From Antedon mediterranea (taxonomy: Eukaryota > Echinodermata > Crinoidea > Comatulida > Antedonidae): a DNA stretch of 60,000 bases. The stretch covers positions 25,037,795 through 25,097,794 of the forward strand of contig NC_092670.1 in the NCBI RefSeq assembly GCF_964355755.1, in the 5' to 3' direction. The number at the start of each line of letters is the position of its first letter. The stretch's first letter is position 1. The notes under the pieces are model-generated. The model did not search any database, had not been told where the DNA came from, and saw nothing but the letters and a program-made list of their open reading frames with translations. The position numbers and the translations under genes are program-made. Below, piece after piece: positions 24,177 through 35,600 of the stretch.

Positions 24177-27100
24177 TACACTATGCAGGAACCAGAATCT
24201 GTGCACCCTCTTATTTGAGAAGAGTGAGGTATGGTTTTGTGTACATACCTCCGTTGTAGATTGCTGGTAGTGAAGAGAACATTACCGGAACTGTGTGTAT
24301 TTAATGTATATTATTTCATTTTGAAAATACTATGCTTTTATTTTAATTCCATACAATCTGTTATCACAATAGAAACTAATATTTGGTTAATGTACTTAAT
24401 TGTTTATTTAATGATACTGATATTCATGTACTGTTACCATCCACCACACAACCCACATGATTCTGCATGCGGTAGTTACGTGATCAAGCGAGGTAGCTGT
24501 AGTAATAACTATTACTACAATGACGTTTATTCATATGTAAATGAGGTTCCCGTTGAATGGTCAGTTCCCAAACAACCGCCTCTATGCAAATTTTCTCAAC
24601 TGCTAAGTGCGGTCTTTATAATATATTACAGCAACTACACTAAAATATTTAATTCATCAATGTCTACGTGTAAATTCTATTTAATATTGATAGTAGGCAT
24701 AAAGACATGCTCTAATATAATTATGTGTAGCTCAAATAACCATATGTCCTTCCATTGTTTTTGGAAATGCTATAATATTTTTTTTTTTTTTTTTTTTTTT
24801 TTTACTCTTCATAATATTATTCAGTAAAATAGAATGTCACCTAATTAGTAATGTTGATGGATAATCATTTAAATGTTATAACACTAAATGTACGGGGCAT
24901 AGGAGAGTTGAGGAAACGAAAAAGTATATTTAACTGGTGTAAGAATTCAAAATCAGATATATTACTACTTCAGGAGACACATAGCACAACGCAATCAGAA
25001 CATCGTTGGCAGCAAGAGTGGGGAGGGAAAATTATATTCTCACACGGAGAAACAAATAGTAGAGGCGTAGCTGTAGTCATTAAGAATGAGAGTAATATTA
25101 CAGTTAAGAATACTTATAGAGATGAAAACGGAAGGGTTCTAATTATTGAAATGATAAAAAATGATTGTCAATTTACAATAATAAATATCTATGCATCTAA
25201 CACTGAGCAAATGCAGATTAAATATTATGAGAACTTAAAAAATATAATCATTGAAAAACATAACAATGGGTGGGAAAATATTATACTTGGTGGAGATTTT
25301 AACTGTACATTAAATGAAGTAGATAAAAGGGGGGGGGGGGATCTACCAAACAAAAACAAAATGTAGTCGATAAAATTATAGAAATTATAGATGCCTTTGA
25401 GATATGCATCCATTGGAATGTAGGTATACATGGAGACAACGTAAACCCCTGGTACAATGCAGATTAGATTATTTTCTAATAAATAATAGTATGAAAGAAT
25501 TTACTATAAACAGTGATATCTTTCCGAGTTTACGAACCGATCATTCGGCGGTTTCAATTACAATCCAATTACAAAAAGAATCTAATAGAGGGCCAGGTCA
25601 CTGGAAATTCAATAACTCGCACTTAAATGATAGTAATTATATAAATGAAATGAACACGCATCTAAGGGAGTGGATTGAAAACAACGAAATATCAGACGAG
25701 CAAGTCAAATGGGAGTGGCTAAAATTTAAATGTAGGGAAAAAACGATTAATTATTCCAAAAAACAATGTAAAAAAAAAATCAATAAAATAGAAGAACTGA
25801 ATTTGAAAATGATCCAACTGGACATTAAAGTCGCAGAAGATCCAAGTGAAATTATTAGAATTAGAATTAGAGAGAGTTAAACTGGAGCTAGAGGAGCTGG
25901 ATGCACAGTTGATCAATGGCCTTATTGTAAGATCGAGGATTAAATGGGCAGAAGAAGGATAAAAAAGCAATAAATATTTCCTAGGTTTAGAAAAAAGGAA
26001 TAATAGAAAAAAACAATGTAAAAAAATAATAACAGATGCAGAGATAGAAATAACTAATCCACAAGATATATTAAATTTACAAAAAGATTATTACGAAAAA
26101 GTATACAAATCGAATACTCAAATAAATGAAAGTCTTACAGATAACAGTTTTTTCAATAGCGAAAGTATCTCAACTTTAACTGAAGAAAGTATTATAATCT
26201 GTGAAGGAGACCTGATAATTCGAGAATGTTACAATGCCCTAAAAAGCATACCACAAAATAAAAGCCCTGGTAATGACGGTTTATCAAACGAATGGTATTT
26301 AAAATTCTGGGATATTATAGGTCCAATAATGGTAAAAACACTTAATATAGGTTTAAATAGCGGAAAAATGAGTACCTCACAGAGACAGGCGGTAATAACT
26401 CTTATTGAAAAAGAAGGCAAAGACCGATGCAAATTAAAGAATTGGAGACCCATATCATTACTAAATGTGGACTACAAAATAGCATCGAAAGCACTATCCA
26501 CTAGATTGAGCCAGTTTATTCCTTCCCTTATCCACATTGATCAAACCGGTTTTGTAAAGGGCCGATACATTGGCGAGTCAGTACGAACTATTGAAGATAT
26601 TATGGAGTTTACCAAAATAAAAAATATTCCAGGAATTATGCTTTTTTTGGACTATGAAAAAGCATTCGATTCGCTTGAATGGGGTTTTTTGTTTCAGGTT
26701 TTAAAAAAAGTAAACCTCGGAGAAAAATTTATTCAATTCATAAAAGCATTATATACTGATATAAGTAGTTGCGTGATAAATAATTGGCAGTCATCAAGTT
26801 ATTTTCCAGTTGGAAGGGGTGTACGACAGGGTGACCCCCTCAGCCCTTACTTATTTATCCTATCAATAGAATTACTAGCATGTGCCATACGAGACGATAA
26901 AACTATTAAGGGGATTGCAGTAAATAATAGAGAAATTAAAATAACTCAATATGCAGACGACTCCACATGCTTTTTGAAAGATGAAGTGTCAGCAAAAAAT
27001 ATAATTAACTTAATAGAGAAATTTTCAAAAATATCGGGCTTGAAATTAAATATAAGCAAATCGCAGGCTATATATCTTGGTTCAAATAGGCGATGTAAAA

Positions 27101-27242
27101 ACAAACCAATACATATGCAATGGCCACAACAACCAGTAAAAGCATTAGGAGTTTACTTTTCTTATAATGAAAGACAACGGGAAAAATGTAATTTCGAAAC
27201 GAAAATTAAACAACTAAAAACAATATTAAACCAGACAACATT

Positions 27243-27600
27243 CACGCATTCTTTATTTAGTTTTAACACATTTGTGACAGCTCTCCGGTCTTATGTCAGG
27301 CAACTTTAAACTTTTTATTTTTTTTTTATCTTTAAACAATCATTTTTATCTGTACATAATATTTATATATATATATTTTTTAGATTCAATTTTAATGATT
27401 GTTCAACTTGATGCCTCGCAATTTTAAATTTTTATATCTTTGTCTTTTTATGGTTTACTTATATGTTCAAGTGCAGTATATGGAGAGCCATCTCGATAGT
27501 GCTTTGCACTCATGGCAATCCTCAGGGTGCTGCACCGCTGTCTTGTTGTCATGTATTTTTGTGCCTGAAAATTGAATAAAATAAAAAAATAAAAAATAAA
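27243..27600 (+). mobile_element. LINE 3'-end insertion inside the Tx1 element
   Basis: Encodes HSLFSFNTFVTALRSYVRQL then a stop, a 3' UTR with GAGAGCCATCTCGATAGTGC, and ends in (AATAAAA)n. The same 3' end lies inverted at 39715-40200. Tx1 coding resumes with LTLAGKIILIKTFAISQF. A 5'-truncated insertion. Confidence 0.75.
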
Positions 27601-27930
27601 CTAACCTTAGCAGGAAAAATAATTTTAATTAAAACATTCGCAATATCCCAATTTATATATTTAGCCTTTGTCATACATTATACCGCCCCATGTAGTTAAA
27701 TCAATTGAAACAATTCTATTTAATTTCTTATGGAACGGTGGTAAAGGTATGATAAAAAGAACAACATTAATTGGGAATATTGAAGAAGGCGGCTTAAAAA
27801 TGGTAGATATCAAAAGTATGTTTAGCATTAAAGATAAAATGGATACAACGACATAACATAAATGTCAATGCAGCATGGATATCTCTACTACATAGGTTCC
27901 TAAATAAGCAAGGAGGCGACACTATTTTTA

Positions 27931-28620
27931 GTCGCGTGGAAGCGACTCTATAGTTCACTATGTCGGTCGGTCGGTCTGTCTGTCTGTCTGTCGGTCTGTC
28001 TGTCTGTCTGTCGGTCCGGTATCACTATGCGTTTTATCGCTTTCTGATCTTATCTTGATATCAGTTTAATCTAGCTAGGTCAATTTTTCACAGTATATTC
28101 CTTATGGCCAGGAATCAATGTGGTTATGTTTTCACGGTGCGCAATAAAAAATTACGCGGTCTACGCACGATTTAACGAAATCACGTTTGTAATCATATCT
28201 TCACAACCATGAATCACAATTAAATAAAATTTGGTACTCATAAATTTCAGGGCATAAATCATCATATGGCAATACAATTACGTGCGTAGCGCATGTAACG
28301 CATGCGTACGCGTGCTTAAAATTTTCAACATTTATTTTCGATGAAATAAGAGTACATTTCAGGCAATTTTAAGCGTTTACAAAATTGCCATGAGTGCGCA
28401 TATTTTTGCGCGCGCACTGCGCGTTAAATGTTATTGCGCACTCTTTTTGCCCGATTTCTGTTTTCTTGACTTACTTTTCAACTCGAAATTACGTTATACG
28501 AGCACGTCGAAAGTGACAGGCTACGCACGTGTAAATAAAAAAAAATAAATGTTTTTAAACATTTCAACATTTTTAAACATGTTCAGTAATTTCGGTCAGT
28601 ATAGTTCACTATGTCGGTCG

Positions 28621-28651
<31 letters not shown>

Positions 28652-28696
28652 GGTCTGTCTGTCGGTACGGTATCACTATGCATTGTAGCACGCGAC
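27931..28696. mobile_element. TTA-flanked MITE (Harbinger-like) with (GTCT)n blocks near both ends
   Basis: Ends GTCGCGTG and CACGCGAC are inverted. TTA lies on both sides (27928-27930, 28697-28699), the 3-bp target typical of PIF/Harbinger. Two GTCT/GTCGGT microsatellite blocks (27962-28018 and 28613-28671), each preceded by TATAGTTCACTATGTCGGTC and followed by CGGTATCACTATGC, form a direct repeat inside the ends. No transposase frame. A partial inverted relative is at 44925-45030. Confidence 0.7.
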
Positions 28697-29897
28697 TTAA
28701 TGGCTGTTGGCCTTGTTTATTGTAATGTAAGCGCGGACTGTGTCCGTAGTTGGAAAAATATTCCATTGTTTTATAAGGATATGTTAAACGCTTATTTCGA
28801 ATTAATACATCCTGATACAGTAAACGAAGGGTCCCAATATATATGGTTTAATAGGCACATGCATATACATGGCAAGCCATTTTATTACAAGAGCCTCAGA
28901 GATGTTGGGATATGTTTAGTAAGCGACCTTTTTTATGAAAACGGTAATATCATTCCCTTAAATACGTGGATAAAGAGAGGCTTATCGACAAGTAATTTCA
29001 TGCACTGGAGAATGACGATATCTGCAATACCCCCACAGTGGAAATCAAACATGAAGCTAGGGTTTTTACGAACAAATTATAAAAAGAGAGGGTTTATAGT
29101 GGAAGTAAAGAATGAAGAGAAAGAATTAGAAAGTATGAGTACAAAAAATATATACAGAGCCTTAATTAAAAAAATCTTTAAAATACCAACATCTCAAAGT
29201 AAATTGCAGGATGAATTAGGTGTAGATAGCGATAAATGGGAAAATATCTATGTATTACCATTTAAATGTTCCCAGGAGGTAAGAACCAGAATATTTCAGT
29301 ATAAAATTAATGTGAATTTCTTGTCAACTAATAGTAGACTACATAAAATGAATATTGTACCGAGTAATATGTGTTCCTATTGTGAATCAAATATTGAAAC
29401 TATGACCCATCTTTTGGTTGAATGTAACATTGCAACCAAACTATGGGATGAATTCACAACTTGGTGGGAAAACATTTCAAAAACAAAGATTTACCTTGAT
29501 AAAACCTCTATATTATTTGGTTACAATACAGAAAATCCTGATATGTTATTAAATCTATGTATTTTGTTGATTAAGAAAATTATATTTAGTTACAAATTAA
29601 CTCACAAAAAGCCAGTCTTCCAGGTTTTCTTTAATCGGTTAAAATTTAATTATAACGTAGAGAAAAACATTGCTTCTAAAAGAAGTACATTGTATAATTT
29701 CAGACAAAATTGGAGATTAATAGAAGATTATATTTGATAACTTAACGATACTGTTTCTCGAGGAAATGACTTACTTTTGTGTAGTATTATTATTATTATT
29801 ACGCTTGCTCTTTATTATTGTATTAAATTAAAATGTAAACCAGAAATTATTATTTGCACTTGTTAGATATTTTTAATTATTTATTATAGGCATACTA

Positions 29898-30240
29898 TTA
29901 GTTCCTTGGTTACAATACAGATAATTAAAAATATGTATTTTATTAATATATATGTATTATTTTAAAGAAACAAAAATGGTTATGTTGTTAAATGTATGTA
30001 TCTGATTTTAATTAACACAATTATATTATAGTTCCTTGGTAATAGTACAGATTAAGATATATTTGTGTGTATGTATGTGTATGTATATGAGTATTATTTA
30101 TTATTGCTATGTAAAGACAAAAAAAAATTAATATGTTAGTAAATGTATATCTCTGGCTAATTTAAATTAATACAATTATATTTAGTTAGATTAGTTACAT
30201 AATTGTGGAAAACACAGCATTTACCAAATTAATTAATTAT
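29898..30240 (+). repeat. Degenerate tandem repeat, 130-150 bp unit, after the Tx1 element
   Basis: TAGTTCCTTGGT is followed by TACAGAT at about 29899 and 30031, and each unit goes on to TTAAATGTAT...TTAATTAACACAATTATATT. A third partial unit starts near 30183. Probably the LINE 3' untranslated region. Confidence 0.5.
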
Positions 30241-30284
30241 TTACTTTAAAAAAAAATGGAATTAATAATTTATAGTTTTTAATA

Positions 30285-30865
30285 TTGTTTAATCACTGTA
30301 AGTTACTTTATTTAAACGTTCATATCTTTTTGATACCTATTACTTTAGATATTAAATTGTTTTATAACTCTGTAATTCTCAGTGTAATACTTTTTTGTAA
30401 TGTTTGTTTTTATGGTAATACAATGCAAAAAAATAAAATTAAACTTAATCGAATAGGAAATAGAGCAATTAGACTAGTAGGAGAGCACTTACCTGATGTT
30501 GAATCCTTGTATAAAGAAAATGTGTTAAAAAAAAGTAAAAAGTATCATTGATGATGAAACACATCCTCTTCACAAACAATTTGCTCTCATGAATTCTGGC
30601 ATAAGACTACGTGCACTTAATACCAAAACAAAACGGTTTAGGTGCTCGTTTGTACCTAATGCTATACACTTATATAACTCCAGAGTACAAAGGTAAAATG
30701 TAACCGATAATTTTTATCTAATTTTAACAATTTTTAGCCTCTTAACTTTTTGTGTGTTTTTTTGTAAATTGTATTTTATATTTTTGTATTTTGCCAGTTT
30801 TCAAATCACATTTCTGTTTTTTAAATGGACAATAAAGTATATATGACTATGACTATGACTGACTT
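30285..30865 (+). pseudogene. C-terminal fragment of a CR1/Rex-like LINE with a (TGACTA)n-type tail
   Basis: Reads LNRIGNRAIRLVGEHLPDVE and, after a frameshift near 30540, THPLHKQFALMNSGIRLRA then KRFRCSFVPNAIHLYNS, the standard end of Rex/CR1-type polymerases. Ends with GGACAATAAAGTATATATGA and repeats of TGACTA at 30842-30862. Confidence 0.65.
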
Positions 30866-30887
30866 TATATTTAAGTGATTTTGTGTT

Positions 30888-31260
30888 ATGGTTGTATTTT
30901 TTGAAATGAATAAAAAAAAAATGAAAAAAAAAAAAAAAAAAAAAGTATTTCCCCATCCAACTATTCACGGTAAAAATATTTCGCAAAATGTTACAAAAAT
31001 CCAAAAAACTGACATTTATTTATTTGGCTTGTATTCTACTATTATGCAGGCTGGATACTGTGAAATAAACCCTGGCCCAAATGCAAATGAGAGCAAAAAT
31101 TATTCAAGCTCAAGTTTTTCTTCCTTGTACTGCCAAAATCCTTGTACGAATGCCAAAGATGGACTCACACTAGCTACATGGGCATGAACACTGTTAATTA
31201 TGAAGTTCTTGCTAATTCAAACATTTCATGGACTTGTATACGTTCCTGTTCACTACCCCA
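30888..31260 (+). pseudogene. LINE ORF fragment with a 2A-like peptide and a PHD-like finger remnant
   Basis: After a poly-A run (30923-30945) the frame encodes a hydrophobic stretch IYLFGLYSTIM, then AGYCEINPGP at 31050-31079. This matches the 2A ribosome-skipping signature D(V/I)ExNPGP except for Cys in place of Asp. Cys residues follow (LYCQNPCTNAKDG) and, in a shifted frame, MGMNTVNYEVLANS...WTCIRSC, the tail of the PHD-like finger that follows 2A in some APE-type LINEs. Truncated and frameshifted. Confidence 0.65.
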
Positions 31261-31932
31261 TCATCTACCTAGGTACTACTATTAGCTAGGCCTAGCACCT
31301 TAGCGGTGATCTACAACCACTTTGTCCATAACAATAGCTATAAAAAATACGCTTACTCTATCCAGTAGAGGCGAATGTATTCACCTCAGCATTTGTGGAA
31401 AGTAAACAACGTTCACAGATAGCAAAATATCGAATTTAATAACTTCTTTTTGTCAAAAGTTTTCAGAGATAACTTTACTAATCGTAGGATCTGACGTCAT
31501 GGATATACTTATGCAAATTAGTTTGTAGAAGGTTGTAGAGATTGAGGGCGGTGATTGGACTGTTGTAGAAATTTTCTACAGGTTGCTGCTTTGCAATCTC
31601 ATTGGACTGTTGTAGAAAATTCAGAATATGTGATTGGTTTGTTGTAGAACCGGTTAGTCCGTGGAAGCGAAACTGTCTGGGAATGCTGTATACGGAGCTG
31701 GAGTCCCGTTAGGCATTTGAAATCAGTACTGCTGACTCTTATGGCAGCCCCTGCATCTAGTATCTGCCTCAGACCTCTGGTCAAGGTGGGCACTGGACGA
31801 GAGAAGCCCTTGATCAATGTCAGGACCAATCAAGGTGCTTTAAACAGTCCTGGCTTTGTTTGTATCAAACCTGTTAGTGGCGGCAATTATCGCTGTTGGT
31901 TTCGATTGAATAAAATAAAAAAAATAAAAACA
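31261..31932. other. Repeat-derived spacer ending in an A-rich tail at the duplication breakpoint
   Basis: 31540-31650 repeats TGATTGGACTGTTGTAGAA-like units three times. 31900-31930 is TTCGATTGAATAAAATAAAA followed by more A-rich sequence, like a retroposon 3' tail. It abuts the duplicated TSC2 exon exactly at 31933. No gene recognised. Confidence 0.45.
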
Positions 31933-32040
31933 AACACGTGACAAAACATTAAAAGAAGGTATGGGGAACATTTCACAACACGTCATAGGTCTATTACCAG
32001 ATCTAATTCTGTCATGGAAGACTTTTCAGATTATGTGTAA
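31933..32040 (+). pseudogene. TSC2: Stray copy of the end of the last TSC2 exon
   Basis: Corresponds to 8899-9008 and ends with the same [12 protein letters not shown] and TAA. One base is missing in the THRHR region compared with the real exon, and no splice site or upstream exon is present. It marks the left breakpoint of the duplication. Confidence 0.9.
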
Positions 32041-32620
32041 ACACATCAACAATCTAACTTCGTTATTGCACATACTAAAAGAATGATACGGTGTAATAGT
32101 TTTTGGATTGGATAGAAGCATTGGTTCGGATCTGTCTGTGCCATATACCTTTACATTGATTGTATATTTGGGCAAGATTTAAAAAAAAAATGTAAAAATT
32201 GATGTGTGTTTTTATGGCTCTCTACAGGCCTAATTCAAATGTTCACACTTTCCTGTTAAAAAAGAAGAATTTAAAAAACATTCTTATTAAATTTATCTAT
32301 CAAGAAAAATGCTAATATTAAGCTGTGTTTCAAACAAAGTGATCTTAACATTTTCTGTAAAGAAATGTTAAAATGATAAAAAATCATGTAATCATGTTTA
32401 ATTCCTCCATGATGTAACAAACTGATGTGGTACTCCAAGAAAGAACAAGTTGATTAGAAACAATTAAAATGACTGTGATTTAATTATCCTCATTGTTTAC
32501 AAATTGTCTATCTGTTTACGCCAAACTACTTTCTAGTTCTATATACTACTGTAGTTTAAATGCATAAAAATATAACATTTTGAACACTTTAAAGCTAATA
32601 GTGTGCAAAAAGGGTTTCTG

Positions 32621-35600
32621 TTAAAATAAATATTCGGGTTTCGAATAATTGAATAAATCAAAATCAGTTTTGTAAACGTCCCAAAGTTTGTTTATCAGCT
32701 CAGGAGATAATTGTCTGTAGTATGTGTCATACTTGCCACTACTATTTGTCGGTTTTCCTTTCTGGACATCTGCTGGTGGAAACTTAGCTAGATGAGATAC
32801 TTTAAAAAACTTCAAAATAAAATCCGAATCATCTTTAATCGTTTCTAGTTTAACAATATAGTCGTAATTAACTTTACAAGGTGAACATAATTTGTACATC
32901 TCCTGCCAGTGGGCTTCAAATTTTGTTATTTGTGCTGGGTCTGTAAGGTAAGACACAAACTCATTAAATTTTAATCCTCGACCAGTTGAAAGGTCAGATC
33001 GGGATGCTTTTTGTCGATATTTTCTCATAATTTTCTTTGCAAATCGTTGAAACATTGTATTTGTCCGCCGATCAAAGTTCATCTCAAATTTATTCTTAAA
33101 AGCTGATAGAATTCGAAGAAATGGTTCTCGTACAATCATAAATTTTGTGTAGTTTGCAAGAACGTGGGCCTTCTTTGCGTTAGATAACGACGATAGTAAA
33201 GGCAATCTGTTTCGTTCATGTGTTTCTGGTCCAGTTATGTCTTCAATTTCTTTCGGATAACCGTTTAATACCATCATAACGCGTTTCCAATTGCTACAAG
33301 CAACTTTAGGTATAAAGCAGTATATTCCTCTAATGTTGTGATTTACAAACATGTGTTTTTCTGTGACTGTGGAAATGGGTGCATTCTTTAGTTCGGGGTG
33401 CTTCGTGTCGCATGCTTCTTTTAAATGACTTACTCGCAGTGACTGAATTCGTTTTTGACGTTCCATGAACATACCAGTAGGCCCACTTTTTTCCTAAAAT
33501 ATAAATAATAAATGAATTTTTACAGATTTACCATAGGTATAATTATCAAACGGAAAATAGGTGCTTTCATCTAGCAAGCAAAACAAATGCACTCCTTTCC
33601 CTCTTTCATCAGTTTCAGAGACAGAGGACGACCACAGACCCGGGGGCGATTTTTTTTTTCGTACATAAGTTGGGGACCCCTCATGAAACGTCACAAAATA
33701 AACATGAATAATTCATCAGTTAAATTTGTTGTTCCGTGTGCACCCAAGCGTATAGCAACAAGAAGTGATTACACGCACAACTAAACTGCGATACGATTCT
33801 TTCTACAGTAGGCCTAGGATTCTAGGTCAATTCACGTGATTGCCTTCGCGCACTCTTCTTCACACACACCACTATGCAAAATGTGTCGAGGCTAATCGAC
33901 AGCTAGGCAAGACATTAAACTAAGTAGTAATTGGACATAGCCCAAAGAAAGCTTAGACCCACAAGAATAAAAAATGTGTATAATTTGTGTAGGCCTACTG
34001 TAATTTTTTAATTCTGCTATTTTATTATCAAACAATATGCATGTACTCAAAGGAACTTTAAAAATGCGCGTATATGAACACATGATATGGGAAGATTAGA
34101 CCCACGAGAATAAAAAATGTATTTTTGTGTAATGTTTATTGTTTAATTTTGATGACTTATTACTCGGACTGTGTCATAACTAACACACACACCTCACACA
34201 CACCATGGAGTAAACTCCATGCACACACCCACACTACTAGAATAGAAATGGGTTTAGAGACTAATAATTAGGCCTAATAGTATTAATAGAAACTATAGTT
34301 TTAACACGTAATTCTTTAGTAATAAATTATATTAAAAACACCATAAACTAAAGGCTGATTATTTCGACAATCCACACAAAAAGTCGCTATTCTTTTATGA
34401 AATCCCACGCGGCAACCACAGCGGAGATTAGGCCTAGAATCGTACCGCACTTGTGTAATCACTTCTTGTTGCTATACGCTTGGGTGCACACGGAACAAGA
34501 AAATTTAACTGATGAATTATTCATGTTTATTTTGTGACGTTTCATGAGGGGGTCCCCAACTTATGTACGAAAAAAAAAATCGCGACCCGGGGATCATACT
34601 TCAATGAAACATCTCAAATAAATAATCATTAGTCTGTCTCTGTCGCCAAGTAAGCCTAATAGCTGTGATGTGTATATATACCACCCACACCCTGTAATGT
34701 GCTATTAATCGGATATTAATGTCGTGTCGGTATTATTTTAAAACAGTTTAGTAGGCTACTTACCGTCGTGACTAAAGATGAATAGTCGGTTGTAACTTCA
34801 CGTACTTCTGCTAACAAGCACAATAATGAAAATAATAAAACAATAATATACGTTTTAATATTGTAATACTATATGCGTATACTTATTTCATATTAGACCG
34901 ACCTACATACTGTGCATCGAAATATCATTTAAAACGTCATTACCGTGAAAATAAATGTTGTGCATCATAATTATGCATTTTAACCAATATTATATTATTC
35001 ATAAATCATCACTGAAGAGAATTCGGATTTAAATACCGTAGTTAGAAAGAACGGTATTTTTTTTAAACCAGAAACGGATCCTTTAAAAAAAGATTTTGAT
35101 TACGGCTTTAAAAACCCCAAATGATTCAATGTGGTCTAAAAATCGACCGACCTTGGGATATTAATAACTTTGCTTGAAATAACATTTAGGTATTACCCAG
35201 AGGTGGATCCAGGGGTCTTTCCCTAGTTGCCCTTAATTTCATACTAAATGTTGTTTCTGCCACTAAAATAAAATTTACGTCCCATTTCATCGTATATAAC
35301 GTTATAGAAGTCCAGTCTGGAAGAGAATACTTGTATATTATTGGCAGAATGCACCGTAATATTTAACCAGCAGTCACCAAAGGCCTACTATACCACGCAC
35401 AATAGGGACTTTACAAAACACGACGGGAAGCCATAAGACGGTGCTCATGAATAATTTATTCATGAGCTTTAACAAAGTGGGCGGAGCCTAGCGTGAAATT
35501 CCGTCGTCTTTTTAAGTACGATAAAGTTAATTGCCATTTTCCCGTTTACGGAGACCTAGAACGACTAGAAATAATCTATATATAAATTTACGTAAGGGCA

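Larger units (their letters stand above)
24851..29737 (+). pseudogene. Tx1-type ORF2: endonuclease, reverse transcriptase, zinc finger; multiply broken
   Basis: AP endonuclease: NVITLNVRGIGELRKR, LLLQETHSTT, GGDFNCTLNEVD, later RLDYFLINN and RTDHSAVSI. Reverse transcriptase: KNWRPISLLNVDYKI, GFVKGRYIGES, LFLDYEKAFDSLEWGFL, VRQGDPLSPYLFILSIE, QYADDSTCFLKDE. After two insertions the distal domain resumes at about 28700 with a CSYCESNIETMTHLLVEC finger. Sequence style (LDYEKAFDSLEW, YADDST) points to Tx1 within the L1 group. Confidence 0.82.
22630..29890 (+). mobile_element. Tx1/L1-type LINE, near full length, with nested insertions
   Basis: ORF1-like coiled-coil protein (23290-24176), an inter-ORF region with a T24 run at 24779-24802, then ORF2 with AP endonuclease, reverse transcriptase and C-terminal zinc finger (24851-29737). 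ORF2 is broken by a frameshift at the G run 25330-25339, a frameshift near 25870, an in-frame stop near 25960, a LINE-tail insertion (27243-27600) and a TTA-flanked MITE (27931-28696). The 5' boundary is uncertain; the open frame continues upstream of ORF1 to 22633. Confidence 0.8.

Noticed and set aside
24231-24827. 198-codon open frame between the two ORFs of the Tx1-type LINE
   Set aside because: Rich in Tyr/Ile/Phe runs and ending in a poly-T translated as poly-Phe; no protein-like pattern.
27962-28671. Spaced GTCT/GTCGGT blocks that might suggest a CRISPR-like array
   Set aside because: They are microsatellite runs inside a MITE in animal DNA; there are no spacers of constant length.
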